A DNA stretch of 64,000 nucleotides, taken from Crocinitomicaceae bacterium. Its GTDB lineage: Bacteria > Bacteroidota > Bacteroidia > Flavobacteriales_D > Crocinitomicaceae. The translations under genes and the position numbers were made by a program. Of this stretch, positions 52,937 to 62,186 are shown piece after piece (within the stretch, counting starts at the first letter, position 1; each line of letters opens with the position of its first letter). The DNA lies in contig JAJTCM010000002.1 of NCBI GenBank assembly GCA_021325675.1, positions 496,001 to 560,000 of the forward strand, given 5' to 3'. Below the pieces are notes generated by a model that saw only the letters and a program-made list of their open reading frames with translations, searched no databases and had not been told where the DNA came from.

Positions 52937-54134
52937 GTTCTTCGTGTTGTGTTAAGTTTTTGTACCAAAAGATCAGTGCAATGCACAGCAGCAAAATCCC
53001 GCCCATAATGTACCACGTCCAGTAATAACCGATCGTTTTTACGAGCTGCATGCCCGAGTTGTGGCCTAAAATATGTGCCAGGGAAAAAGCCATCGTAAAA
53101 AGCGCCATGTAGTCGCCGGTATTTTTGCCCTTCGCCCGTTTCAGGGAAATCGAGTTGACAAAAGGGAAATTAAACATTTCTCCGAAAGTCATAAACAGCA
53201 TGCCTACAATTAGAATGCCGGATGAGGAAAACAAATTGAGCACCACGAAGCTCAGCGAAAGGATTACCAGACTGATTATAAGTATGGAATAAATGGAAAA
53301 CTGCCGGGCTTCAATGAATTTAATCAAAGGCATTTCAACCAGGAAAATCAGGAAGCCGTTCATAAACATCAGCATCCCGATCTGGTTTTCGCTCAGCAGG
53401 TGCACTTCTTTGTAATACAGCGGAATGGTCGAAAAATATTGCAGGAAAGTAAAACCTACCAGGAAAACAATGAACATGAGCAGCAAATACGGATAATCCC
53501 GGTATGGCGAATCCGATTTCTGTATAACCACCTGTTCTTCCTGTTTGCCGCTGCGCTCATTCAGCAGGAACAAAAACAAAATCCCTGCGAGGATGCACGT
53601 GATGCCATCGAGCCAAAATAAGGACGAGTAGCCGGCGCGGTAAATGATCATCCCGCCAAGCGCCGGGCCGAAGGAAAAACCCAGGTTGATCGCCAGGCGG
53701 AGCAATGAAATGGAGCGTGTTTTGTTTTCTTCGGAAGAGTAAGCATTAATTGCCACGTAGGACGCCGGACGAAAAGTATCAGCGACAAGCATCAGGAAAA
53801 AAACCGCGAGACAAATCGGCACCAAACCGTGAACATACTGCAGCAAAATAAAAAATACGCCGGACAAAAAGAGGCTGCCATACATCACTTTATAAAACCC
53901 GATTTTCCCGGTAAGCTTCCCCCCGATCCAGGCGCCGAGCATTGAGCCAACGCCAAAAGCCGACATGATCCACCCGATTTCCTCGTAAGAAAAATGCTGG
54001 CTGGTTTTAAGGTAAATACTTAAAAAAGGCACAACCATCGTTCCCGCCCGGTTAATAAACGTCACCAGGGCAAGGAACCAGATTTCCCGGCTCAGCCCCC
54101 TGAATGAGTTCAAATACATCTGGAAAAAACGCAT
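52911..54134 (-). CDS. MFS transporter
   Basis: 407 aa with twelve predicted membrane helices and the MFS motif A-like loop GGKLTGKIGFYKVMYGSLF (about 71-89). Central loop NERSGKQEEQVVIQKSDSPYRDY separates the two six-helix halves. Substrate not evident; MDR-type exporters are the nearest look. A TACATTTG box is upstream at 54152-54159. Overlaps DUF2459 by 26 bases. Confidence 0.9.
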   Translation of the reverse strand: MRFFQMYLNSFRGLSREIWFLALVTFINRAGTMVVPFLSIYLKTSQHFSYEEIGWIMSAFGVGSMLGAWIGGKLTGKIGFYKVMYGSLFLSGVFFILLQYVHGLVPICLAVFFLMLVADTFRPASYVAINAYSSEENKTRSISLLRLAINLGFSFGPALGGMIIYRAGYSSLFWLDGITCILAGILFLFLLNERSGKQEEQVVIQKSDSPYRDYPYLLLMFIVFLVGFTFLQYFSTIPLYYKEVHLLSENQIGMLMFMNGFLIFLVEMPLIKFIEARQFSIYSILIISLVILSLSFVVLNLFSSSGILIVGMLFMTFGEMFNFPFVNSISLKRAKGKNTGDYMALFTMAFSLAHILGHNSGMQLVKTIGYYWTWYIMGGILLLCIALIFWYKNLTQHEEHELEKNDN

Positions 54135-54151
54135 ATTGTCAGATCTTAATT

Positions 54152-54159
54152 CAAATGTA
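54152..54159 (-). promoter_or_regulatory. -7 box of the MFS gene
   Basis: Minus strand TACATTTG, full TAnnTTTG match, 17 bases before the ATG at 54134. Confidence 0.6.
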
Positions 54160-54173
54160 CATAATTAACGCAT

Positions 54174-54200
54174 AAAAAAGGGAAGCCGTACAAGCTTCCC
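54174..54200 (-). terminator. Terminator of the protease/surface protein operon
   Basis: Minus strand stem GGGAAGC / GCTTCCC around TTGTACG followed by six T, 23 bases beyond the stop of the surface protein gene. Confidence 0.9.
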
Positions 54201-54222
54201 AATTATTTTGAGCAGTTTTTTC

Positions 54223-55239
54223 TTACTGCATAATGTGCTTGTTGGTAAAATTGGCGCTGGTATTGTTCCAGGTGTTCAGCAGGGTTGAGCGGCGTTTGTT
54301 CAGATCGTTGATTGTGCTGTTGTATTCCGCTGTTTTTTTGTTGTATTCCTTCACCACGGCGTTGTAGTTGTCGACATCTTCCTGGGTGCGCTCGTTGGGC
54401 TTTTTGGTATCGATCACCGCTTTTGCCTTTTCAAACGCTTCTTTGGAAGTCTGGTAATCGATCAGTACGAGATAGTGTTTTTCCGCTTCATCGAGATAAA
54501 AAGCCAGCATATCGCTACAGGCCGCTTTCAGGCTCGGGTCGCCGTTATAGTCATTCAGGGCGGCAAGCTTATCCAACCCTTCCTGCGCAAAGCCCGCCAG
54601 GCTGGATTTGTTTTGTTCCATACCGGAAATATCTCCTTTTCCGAGGGATTCAGACAAATACGCTTCCTGCTTGTAGGATTTGAAGAAAATCAGGTAAACC
54701 GGGTTGTAATAATCAAACACTTCGGACGCTTTCTTCAGCTTCAGACTGATTTTATCGGTGTTTTCAATGAGCTTGATATCATTTTCCGCTGCAAATTTCT
54801 TTTCGATCTGATCAACCATTTCGCCTGCTTCGGCCAGCTTATCACTTGCTGCTTCCTGCGCCGCCATGTAGGCATCCATCAAATCGTAGGATTGCTCGGC
54901 GATTTCTTCCAGGTTCATGATTTTTTCATAATCATAGGATACCACCGCTTTGTTCAAAACCAGGTAAGAAAGAATAGAATCGCGGTAATACGTTTCACCT
55001 TTAAAATCGCCTGCCTTTTTCACTTTTTCGATCGATGCGGAAATCGTTTTAACCAGCTCAACGCGGTTTTTATCCACCTTGCGGGCACTTTTGTTTTTAG
55101 CAACGCTTTTGGTATAATCCCACGTGGCTCCCTGGATGGCTTTGAATTCGGAACTGATCTGGGTCATGTACTCAACCGGACTTTGTGCGCTGAGCGCAAA
55201 ACTTAATCCCAGGCCGATACTGCAAAGAATCTTTTTCAT
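54223..55239 (-). CDS. Exported helical protein (LIC11966-like surface protein family)
   Basis: 338 aa with signal peptide (MKKILCSIGLGLSFALSAQ). Mature protein is entirely helical and lysine/glutamate-rich, with a C-terminal coiled coil (VDNYNAVVKEYNKKTAEYNSTINDLNKRRSTLLNTWN). The PVEYMTQISSEFKAIQGATWDYT opening recalls the LIC11966 surface protein family; this is memory of the pattern and not proven. It begins six bases after the protease stop and ends at a terminator, so the two genes form an operon. Confidence 0.8.
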   Translation of the reverse strand: MKKILCSIGLGLSFALSAQSPVEYMTQISSEFKAIQGATWDYTKSVAKNKSARKVDKNRVELVKTISASIEKVKKAGDFKGETYYRDSILSYLVLNKAVVSYDYEKIMNLEEIAEQSYDLMDAYMAAQEAASDKLAEAGEMVDQIEKKFAAENDIKLIENTDKISLKLKKASEVFDYYNPVYLIFFKSYKQEAYLSESLGKGDISGMEQNKSSLAGFAQEGLDKLAALNDYNGDPSLKAACSDMLAFYLDEAEKHYLVLIDYQTSKEAFEKAKAVIDTKKPNERTQEDVDNYNAVVKEYNKKTAEYNSTINDLNKRRSTLLNTWNNTSANFTNKHIMQ

Positions 55240-55245
55240 AGTGTT

Positions 55246-57297
55246 TTACTTATTTTGCTCAAAAGTAAGTAAATCTTTGAAAATTAAAAACGTTTCATGC
55301 AGAATTACATCGCTTTGCAGCTCTTTCTTCAAGTCCTCGTGAAATTTCTTTTCGTATTCTGAGAAACCCATAAATTTTTGCGTCAGCGAATGATTGTTCA
55401 CCTTCATATCCGGGTGCTCAGCCTTCTCTTTAGCATAAATTTCATCCCAAAAAATCCGCGCCGATTTCGAATAAGCACCAAAACCATCAAAATCAAGCGG
55501 TATGCTGATATCGTCCTGCATGCGTTTACCCAGGATTTCCGCCTGCCTTTTCAATTCTGCCAGCTCCGGTGATTCGGCCATCCGTTTTTTCCCGGCTTCA
55601 CTCTGGCGGTCATATTGAAATCCGGTGTACGGTTTGTAAAGTACTTTTTTGGCTGTACTGTCGTTTTCCAGGTGGTATTTTTCTTCGGATTCCAGGTAAT
55701 AATGCAAGCGGGAATAGATATCTTCGAGCAGCACATCCGGCGCGATTCCTTTTTCCTGGTTCGAGCGGCCGCTTACATGGTAAAATTTAGCACCCGTAAC
55801 TTTCACAAAGTCCTCGTTGTTCAGCTCGTAGCTCAGCGGGTAAACGCCCTGGGCAGTTCCTTTGCCGTAAGTCGTATCACCCACAACCAGGGCGCGTTTG
55901 TAATCCTGCATGCAGCCGGCAAAAAACTCGGATGCCGAAGCGCTGCGGTTGTTCACCATCACGATCAGCGGCCCGTTGTAAACCGTTCCGCGGTTCATGT
56001 CTTTCAGTAAAGACGGTTTTTCGTCTTTGCGCTGGTAAACGGACATCGGCCCTTCATCAATGAAAAGTCCCGACAGCTCAATGGCTTCTTTGAGCGATCC
56101 GCCGCCGTTATTGCGCAGATCGAGCACCAAACCCTGGATGCTGTCTTTTTTCAGCAGGAGGATTTCCTTGGCAACGTCATTTGCACAACCCAGCTGGGCA
56201 TCGTCTTCGTAATCCGTATAAAACGACGGCAGGGCGATATAGCCGATTTTGTGCTTGTCGTCCGACAGCAGGTAGCCGGTGAAACTGTTTTCCGTATTTT
56301 CAACTTTCGTGCGGATCAGCTTCACGGCAGAAATCCCGCCGTTTTTATGTCTCACGGTGAAAGTGGCTTCATTGCCGGCCGGGTTTCCGAGAATGCCTGA
56401 GAGGAACTCCGCACCCTTGTCGGATAGCTCATGTTTTTTTCCTTTATAATCTGTCACGTCAACGAGAACATCACCTTCCTGGATTTCGTTGGAGTTCCAC
56501 GCTGCGCTGCCCGGCATAATCCCCGTGATTACCAGCTCAAAATTTTCATTTTCTTCATATTGGATCCCAAAAACCATGCGCTCACCGGAAAGCTCTTCTT
56601 CCAAATCTGCTTTTTGTTCCAGGGAAAAGTATCCCGAATGCGGATCAAAACGCAAGGCAACAGCATTCAGGAAATCTTCCAGCAGTTTTTTTTCCAACGC
56701 CGTTTTGTCACGCAATTTCCGCTGAATGTAATTTTTTTCTTTTTGCGCCAGTTTTTCCCGGACCGCCTTATCCAGCTCAGGCGTTATTTTTTTAGCCAAG
56801 GTGGAATCTGCCTCCAGCTTTGCATATATAGCGCCCAGGTAATCGTATTTCAGGTTCAGCTGCAATTGTTTTGCAAAAGATTTGTTGTCGGCCCGCAAAT
56901 GATCGTCTTCCGCCGGGTTGTAAACGAAGAGCTCGCCTTTTTTCAGTACGACAGTCTTTGAGAAAAAATCGGCAGTTATAGAGTCATAGCGGTCCAGGGC
57001 ATGCGTATAAATCTCAAGTGAAAGCTTATATGCATCACACAAGCCGTGTTCGAATGCCGTTTGCCGCACCCGGGCCAGTTCTTCCGTCGTGAGAAAATAA
57101 TTGCCGTCATCGAGGATATTAAAATAAAGCGCAATTACTTCTTTCCGCTGGTCGGCATTGAGCTCAACAGGCGCGTAATGCAGTTCTTTGATCCGTTGCT
57201 GCACACTTTCGATTTTCCGGCAGGACGCGAATTCATCCTGTGAAAAAACGGTAAACAGGCAAAAAAAACAGAGGACAGCGAAAATGGTTTTTTTCAT
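55246..57297 (-). CDS. C-terminal processing protease (Prc/Tsp, S41)
   Basis: 683 aa periplasmic tail-specific protease. Signal peptide (1-20), N-terminal helical domain (22-235), PDZ domain (about 236-330, IMPGSAAWNSNEIQEGDVLVDV), S41 catalytic domain with S454 in NNRSASASE and K479 in TYGKGTAQ (spacing of 25 as in E. coli Prc), and a C-terminal DUF3340-like helical region (550-683). It degrades proteins with exposed non-polar C-termini. A TATATTTG box is at 57320-57327. Confidence 0.95.
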   Translation of the reverse strand: MKKTIFAVLCFFCLFTVFSQDEFASCRKIESVQQRIKELHYAPVELNADQRKEVIALYFNILDDGNYFLTTEELARVRQTAFEHGLCDAYKLSLEIYTHALDRYDSITADFFSKTVVLKKGELFVYNPAEDDHLRADNKSFAKQLQLNLKYDYLGAIYAKLEADSTLAKKITPELDKAVREKLAQKEKNYIQRKLRDKTALEKKLLEDFLNAVALRFDPHSGYFSLEQKADLEEELSGERMVFGIQYEENENFELVITGIMPGSAAWNSNEIQEGDVLVDVTDYKGKKHELSDKGAEFLSGILGNPAGNEATFTVRHKNGGISAVKLIRTKVENTENSFTGYLLSDDKHKIGYIALPSFYTDYEDDAQLGCANDVAKEILLLKKDSIQGLVLDLRNNGGGSLKEAIELSGLFIDEGPMSVYQRKDEKPSLLKDMNRGTVYNGPLIVMVNNRSASASEFFAGCMQDYKRALVVGDTTYGKGTAQGVYPLSYELNNEDFVKVTGAKFYHVSGRSNQEKGIAPDVLLEDIYSRLHYYLESEEKYHLENDSTAKKVLYKPYTGFQYDRQSEAGKKRMAESPELAELKRQAEILGKRMQDDISIPLDFDGFGAYSKSARIFWDEIYAKEKAEHPDMKVNNHSLTQKFMGFSEYEKKFHEDLKKELQSDVILHETFLIFKDLLTFEQNK

Positions 57298-57319
57298 TGG
57301 GATAGCATTTCAAGAATGA

Positions 57320-57327
57320 CAAATATA
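57320..57327 (-). promoter_or_regulatory. -7 box of the protease operon
   Basis: Minus strand TATATTTG, full TAnnTTTG match, 22 bases before the ATG at 57297. Confidence 0.6.
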
Positions 57328-57366
57328 TCATTTTTGGAGAACCCGGGCTTCACATCAGAAAAGTTG

Positions 57367-57374
57367 TATATTTG
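57367..57374 (+). promoter_or_regulatory. -7 box of the lectin-domain cargo gene
   Basis: TATATTTG, full TAnnTTTG match, 39 bases before the ATG at 57414; divergent from the protease box. Confidence 0.6.
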
Positions 57375-57413
57375 CTTCATTGTTAAATCGGTTTAGCAAG
57401 ACTGCAGCTACGC

Positions 57414-59858
57414 ATGAAAACAAGCTTACACAAACTTATTTGCTTCACCTTTATATTGTTCTCCGGACACTTGCGGGCGCAGCTGTTTGAAACGTATGGC
57501 AGCGCCTACCCCATCCCAACGATTTCCTCTGCTACCTGTTCTTCAGCCGATACCTGTTTCACCCTCACGGATAATTTCAGCACCCAGCAGGGAGCGGTCT
57601 GGGACCTCGAGCTCATTGATCTGAGTGTGGGCTTTGATGCCACTTTTTGTATGTTCTTGGGAGATAACGATGGCGGCGCAGATGGTTTTGCTTTTGTCAT
57701 GCGCTCACCCACATCGAACACATTTGGCGCGGAAGGCGGCGGTCTGGGCTATGGAACGCTGAACGGCGACGACGGCATTTATCCTTCGGTAGCGATCGAA
57801 TTTGATACCTATGAAAATTCAGACCTCTTTGATATTTTTGAAGACCACACACAGCTGGTGCTTAATGGAAATGTGAGCGGTTTTCCTGCCGTTGCGCCTA
57901 TTTCTTTGCTGCCCGGGAACCCGAACGTGGAGGACAACAATTTCCACAACGCACGCATTGTCTGGGATCCGGTAAGCCACAACTTTTCGATGTATTTTGA
58001 CGGAAACCTGCGTTTTACCTATACGGACGATCTCGTGAACAACGTTTTTGGCGGCGATCCGCAAATTCTCTGGGGTTTTACAGCTTCCACCGGCGCTTTG
58101 TTCAATTTGCAGCAGATTTGCTTTCCGAAAATCAACCTCAACCTGCCCGACATGAGCATTTGTGCTTCGGATTCGGCTTACGTCAGCTACTTTCATGATA
58201 ATTTAACGGAATATCTCTGGCTTGACCCGCAGCTGGATACATTGGTTTACTGGAACAGCGGGCTGGGAACGCAACTGACCGATACAGGAATTTATGTCAG
58301 CCAGGAAGGTTCATATACGTTAAGCGTTGAATTTAACAACCATACCTATACGGAAAATATCCAGGTTGACCTGCTTGATCCGCCGTTTGACACGAACATC
58401 GTGCTGTGCCGCTTCGCTGACCCGGCCGACCTCATCGACCTGCTGGGCAATCCGCCGCTTGACGGTACCTGGTCCGGACCTTCGGCCTTGCTGAACGGGG
58501 TTTCCGGAACGCTGGACCCGGAGCTGCATGAGGCCGGGACGTATACGTATACTTCCAATACGCTTTCTGTTTGTCCGCAAAATACATACAACGTTGACGT
58601 GGAAATAATTGATGTTGTTTTTCATGGAACGGTTGATCTCATCCCCTGTTCTGAAACGGCTTATGAAGTGGAAGTCAACCCGGTGATGAGCAACGGAAAT
58701 ACAAGTTTTACCTATAGCTGGATTTCACCCGGGGCGAGTCTCGATCCAAATGCCAACTCTTGTGAAATCACCCTGAATTCGGATGCTGTTCTTACGCTGG
58801 AGATTGTTTCCACTGATTTGGCGGCCTGTAGCTATGATACAACGTTTAACCTGGAGTTTATCGCAGCGCCGGAGCTGAGCCTGGGTGAAAATGTTTTCGT
58901 CTGCGTTGGAGAAACGGTGACCTTAACGGCGGCAGGCAGCTGGGAATCTTTCCTGTGGAACAATGGAAACACCAGCCAAAGCATCCAACCCGTAACAAGC
59001 GGGGATTACTGGTGTGAAGTCTCAACCGCCGATGGCTGCACATACCGGGATACCGTTAATGTTACATTCAATCCTCTGCCCGTGATCATTTTACAGGATT
59101 TTGATCCGGAAAGCTGCAGCCCGTATACGGAAGAATTTTCAATAAACGTCAGTCCTGCGGGGTCAAGCTTCACCTGGCTCTTTGATTTCGGGCCTTCGTT
59201 TGTGAGCGAAAATCCGGTGAGCGTTACTTACAACACCGTTGGCGATTATGGCTTCAAGGTGATTGCTGTCAGCCCGGAGCTCTGTGTTGACAGCCTGGAA
59301 CGCCCCAATTCAATTCACGTTCACCCCAACCCGATCCCGGCATTTGATTTCGAATTGCTGAGCGCGTCCGGTGGGAATAATGTTGTTGAGTTTCAAAACC
59401 AGTCACTTTTGTATGAAGATTTGCTCTGGATTTTCAACGCGGAGGACAGCACCACGGAGGAAAACCCGGAAATGACCTTTAGCGGAATGAGCAAGCAAAT
59501 TGTGGTGGAGCTCATCGCTTCGAATGCGTATTGTTCCGATTCCATCACGCAGCTTATAACGATCCCTGAGCAGCTGATTTTTTATGTCCCGAATAGCTTT
59601 ACGCCGGACGGCAACCAGTTTAACAACGTTTTTCAACCGGTTATGACGGAGGGTTATGTGGTCGAATCGTACCGCCTGGCCGTTTACGACCGCTGGGGGG
59701 AATTGCTTTTTGAAAGCTTCGATCCGCACACGGGCTGGGACGGCAGCTACGGCGGGCAATTGGTGATGGATGATACTTACGCCTGGAAGATTGAGCTGAT
59801 TGAAATGGAAACCCGCACGCCGCGAATATTCACGGGCCATGTGAGTCTCATGAAATAA
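57414..59858 (+). CDS. L-type lectin-domain protein with T9SS type B sorting domain
   Basis: 814 aa. Signal peptide, then a legume-like (L-type) lectin domain (about 30-245) with the metal/carbohydrate segments GDNDGGADGFAFVM, GYGTLNGDDGIYPSVAIEFDTYEN and NFHNARIVWDPVSHNFSMYFDG. Several Ig-like/PKD-type domains (about 245-720, LWNNGNTSQSIQPVTSGDYWCEVST; SSFTWLFDFG). The C-terminal 85 residues (FYVPNSFTPDGNQFNNVFQPV...YDRWGELLFES...GWDGSYGGQ) are the gliding-associated type B sorting domain, so it is a type IX secretion cargo, probably a surface sugar binder. Divergent from the protease. Confidence 0.93.
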   Translation: MKTSLHKLICFTFILFSGHLRAQLFETYGSAYPIPTISSATCSSADTCFTLTDNFSTQQGAVWDLELIDLSVGFDATFCMFLGDNDGGADGFAFVMRSPTSNTFGAEGGGLGYGTLNGDDGIYPSVAIEFDTYENSDLFDIFEDHTQLVLNGNVSGFPAVAPISLLPGNPNVEDNNFHNARIVWDPVSHNFSMYFDGNLRFTYTDDLVNNVFGGDPQILWGFTASTGALFNLQQICFPKINLNLPDMSICASDSAYVSYFHDNLTEYLWLDPQLDTLVYWNSGLGTQLTDTGIYVSQEGSYTLSVEFNNHTYTENIQVDLLDPPFDTNIVLCRFADPADLIDLLGNPPLDGTWSGPSALLNGVSGTLDPELHEAGTYTYTSNTLSVCPQNTYNVDVEIIDVVFHGTVDLIPCSETAYEVEVNPVMSNGNTSFTYSWISPGASLDPNANSCEITLNSDAVLTLEIVSTDLAACSYDTTFNLEFIAAPELSLGENVFVCVGETVTLTAAGSWESFLWNNGNTSQSIQPVTSGDYWCEVSTADGCTYRDTVNVTFNPLPVIILQDFDPESCSPYTEEFSINVSPAGSSFTWLFDFGPSFVSENPVSVTYNTVGDYGFKVIAVSPELCVDSLERPNSIHVHPNPIPAFDFELLSASGGNNVVEFQNQSLLYEDLLWIFNAEDSTTEENPEMTFSGMSKQIVVELIASNAYCSDSITQLITIPEQLIFYVPNSFTPDGNQFNNVFQPVMTEGYVVESYRLAVYDRWGELLFESFDPHTGWDGSYGGQLVMDDTYAWKIELIEMETRTPRIFTGHVSLMK

Positions 59859-59944
59859 TGATTTTGTTTTTCACGCTGATCGCGGAGATTGGTTCGCGGC
59901 GTATAGAAGCACAACATATCCCGGGTTTATCCTGGATGCAGCAT

Positions 59945-59974
59945 AAAAAAAGCCCCGCTTGTGGCAGGGCTTCC
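59945..59974 (-). terminator. Terminator downstream of the 145-aa protein gene
   Basis: Minus strand stem AAGCCC / GGGCTT with an inner C/G-rich stretch, followed by seven T; lies 32 bases beyond the stop of the 60006-60443 gene. The preceding 59862-59900 DNA resembles the CGCTGATCGCGGAGATT repeat type. Confidence 0.8.
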
Positions 59975-60005
59975 TCGTAACTTTAAAAAAATAGTAATAA
60001 TCGGT

Positions 60006-60443
60006 TCACTTCTTACTTAAAGAATTATGTTGGTTTTGATCGTTAATTTCAATTTTACACAGATCGTTGAACCTGGATGATTTCTTATTGATCCCTAAGC
60101 TCAGGAAAATTTTCTTCCATCCTTCTTCTTTGTTATTGTTGTAGCTCGTCAATACTTCAGACAGTGTTTTGCTTGTCAATCGTGATAATTCGAAAGACAA
60201 AAGGATTTCTGCCGGTTCCATGATGGAGATCAGGGAAGAAACTTCTGTTTCATCCACGTGGTACTCACCCACGATAGCCGCTTTGAATGCTGATATATCA
60301 GCTAAAGCTTCTTTATTTATTTCATTCAGCTTTTCGTCAAATTTTTCGTTTCCTGTGTTCGCATCAAACGTCAGCGAAACGGAAATCAAAAATATAGAGA
60401 CAGAAAATAAAGCAAATAGTAATACGTAGTTATAACTTTTCAT
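60006..60443 (-). CDS. Small exported protein of unknown function
   Basis: 145 aa; N-terminal hydrophobic segment MKSYNYVLLFALFSVSIFLISVSL is a signal peptide or single anchor. The mature part is helical and polar (EKLNEINKEALADISAFKAAI, LTSKTLSEVLTSYNNNKEEGWKKIFLSLGINKKSSRFNDL). No family recognised. It is downstream of the FecR/ECF pair on the same strand (63-base gap) and may be in that regulon. Confidence 0.68.
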   Translation of the reverse strand: MKSYNYVLLFALFSVSIFLISVSLTFDANTGNEKFDEKLNEINKEALADISAFKAAIVGEYHVDETEVSSLISIMEPAEILLSFELSRLTSKTLSEVLTSYNNNKEEGWKKIFLSLGINKKSSRFNDLCKIEINDQNQHNSLSKK

Positions 60444-60506
60444 AAGACAAGATATTGTGTTGATTATATACTAGACCATTTTTCATGCCGAAACCCCCAA
60501 AACAGT

Positions 60507-61418
60507 TTAATATTTTTTATTTTTTTTGAAAATCCGATCTACAAGCTTTTGCCATTTGGACGATTTTTCTACTTCTTCACCCGTGAACTGCTCAATAAAT
60601 AAGTGTTTTTCAACGTCGTAAATATATTTCTGGTTAGAAGAAATATTTACCTTATTCGACGGGTTTGCTTTTTCAAATACTTCCATAAAGCCTTCTTCAA
60701 CGGAAATTTCTACGAATTTATGTTCTTCCGTAGCTGTTTGCACGTTGAATTTGGTTCCCTGCACCTTGATTTTTAATTCTTCGGTTTCGAGAATGAAATC
60801 TTTATCCAATGGCTTGATGTCGAAAAGACCGGCGCCGGATAAACTGGCAATACGCGGTTGGTTTGGCGTGTGGTCGAGGAATTTCAGGACACTGTTATTG
60901 GTGATTTTAGCATAAGAGCTATCCACCAGCTCGATCTGCTCGGTATAAACCGTGTCTTTTCTTTTCTGGTAGCGCTTGATGTTAACTGCAGGTGATTCTT
61001 CGTGTTTGGAATTATCAGCAGTCAATACCGGGTTTTTCAATTGCTGGAGCTGCTCCTTGCCATCTTTCTTAGAGAGCTGCGAAGCGGCGGACGGATCCGG
61101 TTTGTAGAAAAGCATAAAGAGCGTTCCGGCCATCAGGATAACAGCGAAAACGGCAGCTATGCGGTAGATCATCATATTTTTGCGGGCAGCCTCCATTACA
61201 ATAATTTCAGGCGCATCTTTTTTGGCGGCAAAACGTTCCCAGGCGGACTCTACGTCCGGCTCAGGGCTTTTTTTGGCTTTTCCCACCAGCTCCCAGATCA
61301 GCACCTGCTGTTCGTAGTGCTTGCTGTTCTCTTCAGAAGCTGCGATCCATTGTTTCAGGGTCACAAGTTCTTCGGGACTGGCATTGCCGCTAATGGCTTT
61401 ATTTATAAGGATATCCAT
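60507..61418 (-). CDS. FecR-family anti-sigma factor
   Basis: 303 aa. N-terminal cytoplasmic sigma-binding region (1-83, MDILINKAISGNASPEELVTLKQWIAAS), one membrane helix (84-105), then a periplasmic FecR beta-helix-like domain (about 140-240, KITNNSVLKFLDHTPNQPRIASLSGAGLFDIKPLDKDFILET). In Bacteroidota, FecR passes a signal from a TonB receptor to the ECF sigma factor; no such receptor is nearby. Paired with the ECF sigma factor 50 bases upstream. Confidence 0.92.
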   Translation of the reverse strand: MDILINKAISGNASPEELVTLKQWIAASEENSKHYEQQVLIWELVGKAKKSPEPDVESAWERFAAKKDAPEIIVMEAARKNMMIYRIAAVFAVILMAGTLFMLFYKPDPSAASQLSKKDGKEQLQQLKNPVLTADNSKHEESPAVNIKRYQKRKDTVYTEQIELVDSSYAKITNNSVLKFLDHTPNQPRIASLSGAGLFDIKPLDKDFILETEELKIKVQGTKFNVQTATEEHKFVEISVEEGFMEVFEKANPSNKVNISSNQKYIYDVEKHLFIEQFTGEEVEKSSKWQKLVDRIFKKNKKY

Positions 61419-61468
61419 GAGATATAGTAACTTATTTAATAATTAGACAATATTTATTTCATTTACCC

Positions 61469-62029
61469 CTAAAGGATTTGAAAAAAAATTAAAAAAAGAA
61501 AAAGAAGCTCCGGAAAAAGGTGCTGGATTTTCGGTTTTAATTCCTGGTTTAGCTTGCTGATTGCGATAGTAATCTGGTTCTCGACGGTTTTGACGGAAAC
61601 GCCCAGGTGATCAGCGATTTCTTTGTTTTTCATACTCTCAAAACGGCTCAGGGTGAAGATCGTTTTGCACTTCGGGGGAAGGTTGTCGAGGGAAGCATAA
61701 ACAAGCTTTTGAAAAACATCCTGATCGTAATTATTTTCCCGGTGCTGGTTGTGGGAAGCATTCATTTCCAAATGGTCCTGGATATCAACCAGCTTAACAC
61801 GCTTGTTCTTTTCAATGTAGTTCAGCGCCCGGTTCACAGTTGAGCGCACGAGGTAACCTTCAATCGTTGTTGTGATATTGAGCTCATCGCGCTTATTCCA
61901 GATGTGGATAAATACCTCCTGGACGATATCGTCGGCTATCGTTTCATCGTTCACAACCTGGTAGGCAACGCCAAACAGCCGCTTATAATATTCTTTGAAG
62001 AGGTATTCTATGTCGATCAGATTGCTCAA
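61469..62029 (-). CDS. ECF sigma-70 factor
   Basis: 186 aa with sigma region 2 (DIEYLFKEYYKRLFGVAYQVVNDETIADDIVQEVFIHIWNKR) and region 4 helix-turn-helix (LPPKCKTIFTLSRFESMKNKEIADHLGVSVKTVENQI). Start is TTG at 62029: no in-frame ATG exists before it, an upstream stop limits the frame, and a near-consensus TATATTTA box is at 62053-62060. Forms a module with the FecR gene. Probably binds RNA polymerase to transcribe its own regulon. Confidence 0.94.
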   Translation of the reverse strand: MSNLIDIEYLFKEYYKRLFGVAYQVVNDETIADDIVQEVFIHIWNKRDELNITTTIEGYLVRSTVNRALNYIEKNKRVKLVDIQDHLEMNASHNQHRENNYDQDVFQKLVYASLDNLPPKCKTIFTLSRFESMKNKEIADHLGVSVKTVENQITIAISKLNQELKPKIQHLFPELLFLFLIFFQIL

Positions 62030-62125
62030 TGCAAATGGTTAATACAGAGGGGTAAATATAAAATAAAATTACTTAACTGTGACAGCGGGCGTAAGTATTG
62101 TAGTGATTAAACCATTTTCAGGCAC

Positions 62126-62156
62126 AAAAAAAGGGAGCAGAAAAAATCCTGCCCCC
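62126..62156 (-). terminator. Terminator of the globin operon
   Basis: Minus strand stem GGGGGCAG / CTGCTCCC around GATTTTTT followed by seven T, 31 bases beyond the globin stop. Confidence 0.85.
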
Positions 62157-62186
62157 CGTGTGTTTAAAAGCTGAAGTATTAAATTA

